A DNA stretch of 64,000 nt from Przewalskia tangutica (Eukaryota > Streptophyta > Magnoliopsida > Solanales > Solanaceae): contig CM056738.1 in the NCBI GenBank assembly GCA_029844215.1, positions 49,674,388 through 49,738,387 of the forward strand. The letters run 5' to 3'. Positions 61,626 through 64,000 of the stretch are shown here, piece after piece. Within the stretch, counting starts at the first letter, position 1, and the number at the start of each line of letters is the position of its first letter. The notes beneath the pieces are model-generated. The model saw nothing but the letters and a program-made list of their open reading frames with translations. It made no database searches and was not told where the DNA came from. The position numbers and the translations under genes were made by a program.

Positions 61626-61656
61626 AACATTCGACGAATGTTTCTATGAGGGAGAA
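61626..61656 (+). promoter_or_regulatory. PPT and hairpin of P5
   Basis: Hairpin AACATTCG-A-CGAATGTT at 61626-61642, then the purine run GAGGGAGAA up to the LTR. Confidence 0.75.
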
Positions 61657-64000
61657 TGTTATACCCGTAGTTGCAGGTATGTATGCTGAGGACGCACGCA
61701 TTTGAGTACGCGTAAATTTTGAAAAGAAAGAAAGACGCGAGTTTTCGACTAAAAGTTTCGCTTTTGAAGAAAAAGGTTCGTTAACGGGAATTGATTCCTG
61801 ATTTGGTATACGGGCTTCTTAAATTATATTAGAATTTTGAGATTTTATTTTCTGAATGGTCACGCTGGGCCCACGGAGAAATTTACGGCTTTATGGGCCC
61901 GCTTGTTTTTGAGATTTCCGTATTTTGATATTTTCGCAGACTAAATATTCTGGCGACCTGGGCGACACGTGTCACCCCATGTGGCACCTCGTCGAAATAA
62001 TTATCAGGCACAACACCCTGCTAGAGTCGTTGACAAAACGCTTTACAAACTTTGCGGCGGAAAATTCCGCTATGTCATTTAGTATTTTTATGGATTTTTC
62101 CGAGAGACGAATGTTTTGGACCAACGAGAGGGCAACACTCGCACCGTCATCGCGGACTTGAGGCGCATAGGCCGAATGGACGGGCAAGTGTGGTAGATAT
62201 TTGTGTAGATATTTCGCAGGGTTTCGCGAGTAGGACTAGGGGCACTTGGGCACATCTCGCCCTACACTTGCATAGCACTTGGCTAGATCTTCGCCATTGG
62301 TTGGCCTTTGCTTGGCCTATAAATACCCTCCCCCTGTGAAGACTTCTTCATCCAAAATAATTTCCTAAGTCTAAAATCCTCCCCTCTCTTGTAGTTGTTC
62401 TTGTCCCTCCCCTCGCGAGGCCCTTTGGCCGAGAACCCTCCCCTTGGTCGAGTACCCTCCTAATGGGTTGGCTGAGGTATACACCCCCTCGTGGTGTTGT
62501 CTCGTATAAATACCCCTCTCGTAGAAATACTCTCAAAAGTATCACATTATACCCAAATTACCTTAGTCAGGTACCTTGTAGTATTCCAAAGATACCTCTA
62601 TACGTAGAGCTCTGAAATACTACCTTATGTCCTTTTTGTCTCAAACCGAAACCCTAAGGAAAACCTTCATAATCGGGTTGTTAAGTGAAGTTGCGTAGAA
62701 CTTCTGGGTTGTTTGGAGCGGTCGAGCGCACTGAGTAGAGCTAAACCTCGCTCAGATCGACATTATAACTTGATAATTTTGGGCTTATCGAGGTAAATAT
62801 TCTTGTTCTCACCGTAATTGGAAATTACATGTTGTAGGATTATATAGTCAAGTATACTATATATAGATCCGAGAATAAGCTATGCAATGTCTTTTGACTT
62901 AAGCTCAATAAAGAAGAGAATCGAATCAGAATTACATAGACTGTTACAGAGACTTGCGTGGTTTTACCGTGTTATAGAATTGTATACGCCCTGCTAGACG
63001 ATAAACCCCTCGGTTGGCTTGGTAGCCGCCTACTGATAGAGGAGATTTTACGCCGCTGTGTGGAGTGAGGTGCCGAATTTTTCAGAGAATATGTAACCGA
63101 GTGTTTAGAAGTTAATGCTGCCAGGGCCTATATAGCGGAGGTACTGCAAGGTGGTACACATCGCTGAGCTATTTGCTAATAGTCGATAATCGCCGCAGGT
63201 ACGCGAACCTCTTCCTATCCTTTCTAGTACGATGTTTTGTAAACTATGTAGTACTTAGACGCATACGTGTTAAAATGAGTTTGTTGGTTCAAAACATAGG
63301 TGTTATAATAGCTTTACGGGAAGTTAGTTATAACGACTCCACGTAGGTAATGTAATGGTTTATTTATTGTAAAAGTTAAGAGACTTGATCTTAAAAGATA
63401 AGAGACTTAACCTAATTGACTTGATATGTAACATTTTGTTATAAATGTTGTAAAACCTCATTCATGAGTAACGAGTACTTGATTTTAAAAGAATAAGGTT
63501 TTACCGATTTCTAAATGAGAATAAGTATCGAGCAAACCACAGCAATACTTAATAAAGGGAAATGTATTGACTAATCAGTATTATTAAAACCTAGAAACCT
63601 CCATCCGCATGAAGCTAAGATGAGACAAAATGATATTACATTTCCTAGATCACGGTCATTGCTCTAAGATTGTTATAAACAAGAATAACCTACTCACATA
63701 TAAGGTATACGGTTCTCGATTGTTTTAAAGGAGAATTATATTAGTAAGTGATTAATACTATGAACCGCAAAACCTTTCAAAATGAGAAACTCGAGTAAGT
63801 TGAAATTAGGCAAACTTGAACGCTTGGAAAATAATGTTGTTACTTGATTTTCTTTACAAAGGGAATTGTTTGGTTTACTTAAAAGGATAGTCACTCTATT
63901 TTCATACTACGAGTATCAGGTGACTTTTATAAAGTAACGATCTTTTAAAGAGTTAATGTATGAAGTACTTTGGGGATAAAAACCCAACTTGTTAACATAA
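61657..64000 (+). repeat. 3' LTR of P5, runs off the window
   Basis: Starts TGTTATACCCG; extra U3 segment at about 61695-62010; TATA box at 62318-62325. It matches 55929 onward closely to the window edge. About 1.2 kb of the LTR should lie outside. Confidence 0.9.

Larger units (their letters stand above)
55929..64000 (+). mobile_element. P5: youngest layer of the right stack, runs off the window
   Basis: 5' LTR 55929-59499, PBS 59504-59518, gag from 59698, cassette about 60360-60990, second half of integrase about 60990-61330, PPT near 61647, 3' LTR from 61657 to beyond 64000. The two LTRs share an extra U3 segment of about 330 bp found in no other copy here. The internal region is 2157 bp, lacking protease, RT and RNase H. 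It is not interrupted inside the window, so it is the last insertion of this stack. Confidence 0.87.

Noticed and set aside
1..64000. tRNA, rRNA or host genes between elements
   Set aside because: No cloverleaf, rRNA-like block or spliced gene structure was seen; unclassified sequence totals only about 0.8 kb.

Overview
This window looks like plant heterochromatin, probably from a eudicot with a large, transposon-rich genome. I see no convincing host gene, tRNA, rRNA or CRISPR array. Nearly all of the 64 kb belongs to one family of Ty3/gypsy LTR retrotransposons, best placed in the chromovirus Tekay/Del group. The basis is a gag starting MPP/MPR, protease motif DPGST, reverse transcriptase motif FIDD, an HHCC integrase, and a degenerate chromodomain-like tail after integrase. 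The LTRs are very long (2.1 to 3.6 kb). They start TGTTATACC and end GGTCGTGACA, and contain a TATAAATA promoter about 370 to 400 bp from the 5' end. The PBS resembles the initiator-Met type (TGGTATCGAGCG).

Layout (P = plus strand, M = minus strand, S = solo LTR). P1 (1-7746) is a damaged element whose 5' LTR contains an inverted LTR piece. M1 (7747-20748) is inserted in the 3' LTR of P1. It is the only copy with all gag and pol domains, and solo LTR S1 (13341-16742, target duplication CCAAT) splits its pol. Next come a 637-bp unclassified segment (20749-21385), an LTR tail (21386-22001) and a 159-bp unclassified spacer. P2 (22161-49201) is a host element whose gag is split by P3 (24553-44776) and by solo LTR S3 (45425-48700, target duplication CTAAG). 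P3 is itself split by M2 (27311-36232) and by solo LTR S2 (36853-40135, target duplication AAACC). From 49202 rightwards there is a stack of insertions in alternating orientation, each interrupting the previous one: M3 LTR (49202), P4 LTR (49855), M4 (50690), P5 (55929 to beyond the end).

How the parts relate. M1 has the domain set of an autonomous element, though frameshifts have destroyed its reading frames. P1, P3, P5, M2 and M4 lack protease, reverse transcriptase, RNase H and the first half of integrase. All of them carry a shared non-coding cassette after gag or directly after the LTR. P1, P3 and P5 continue from it into the second half of integrase; M2 and M4 continue into a different tail. 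They look like non-autonomous derivatives that would have relied on enzymes from M1-like elements. All coding remnants are frameshifted, so they are annotated as pseudogenes. Domain boundaries are approximate because they come from reading by eye.
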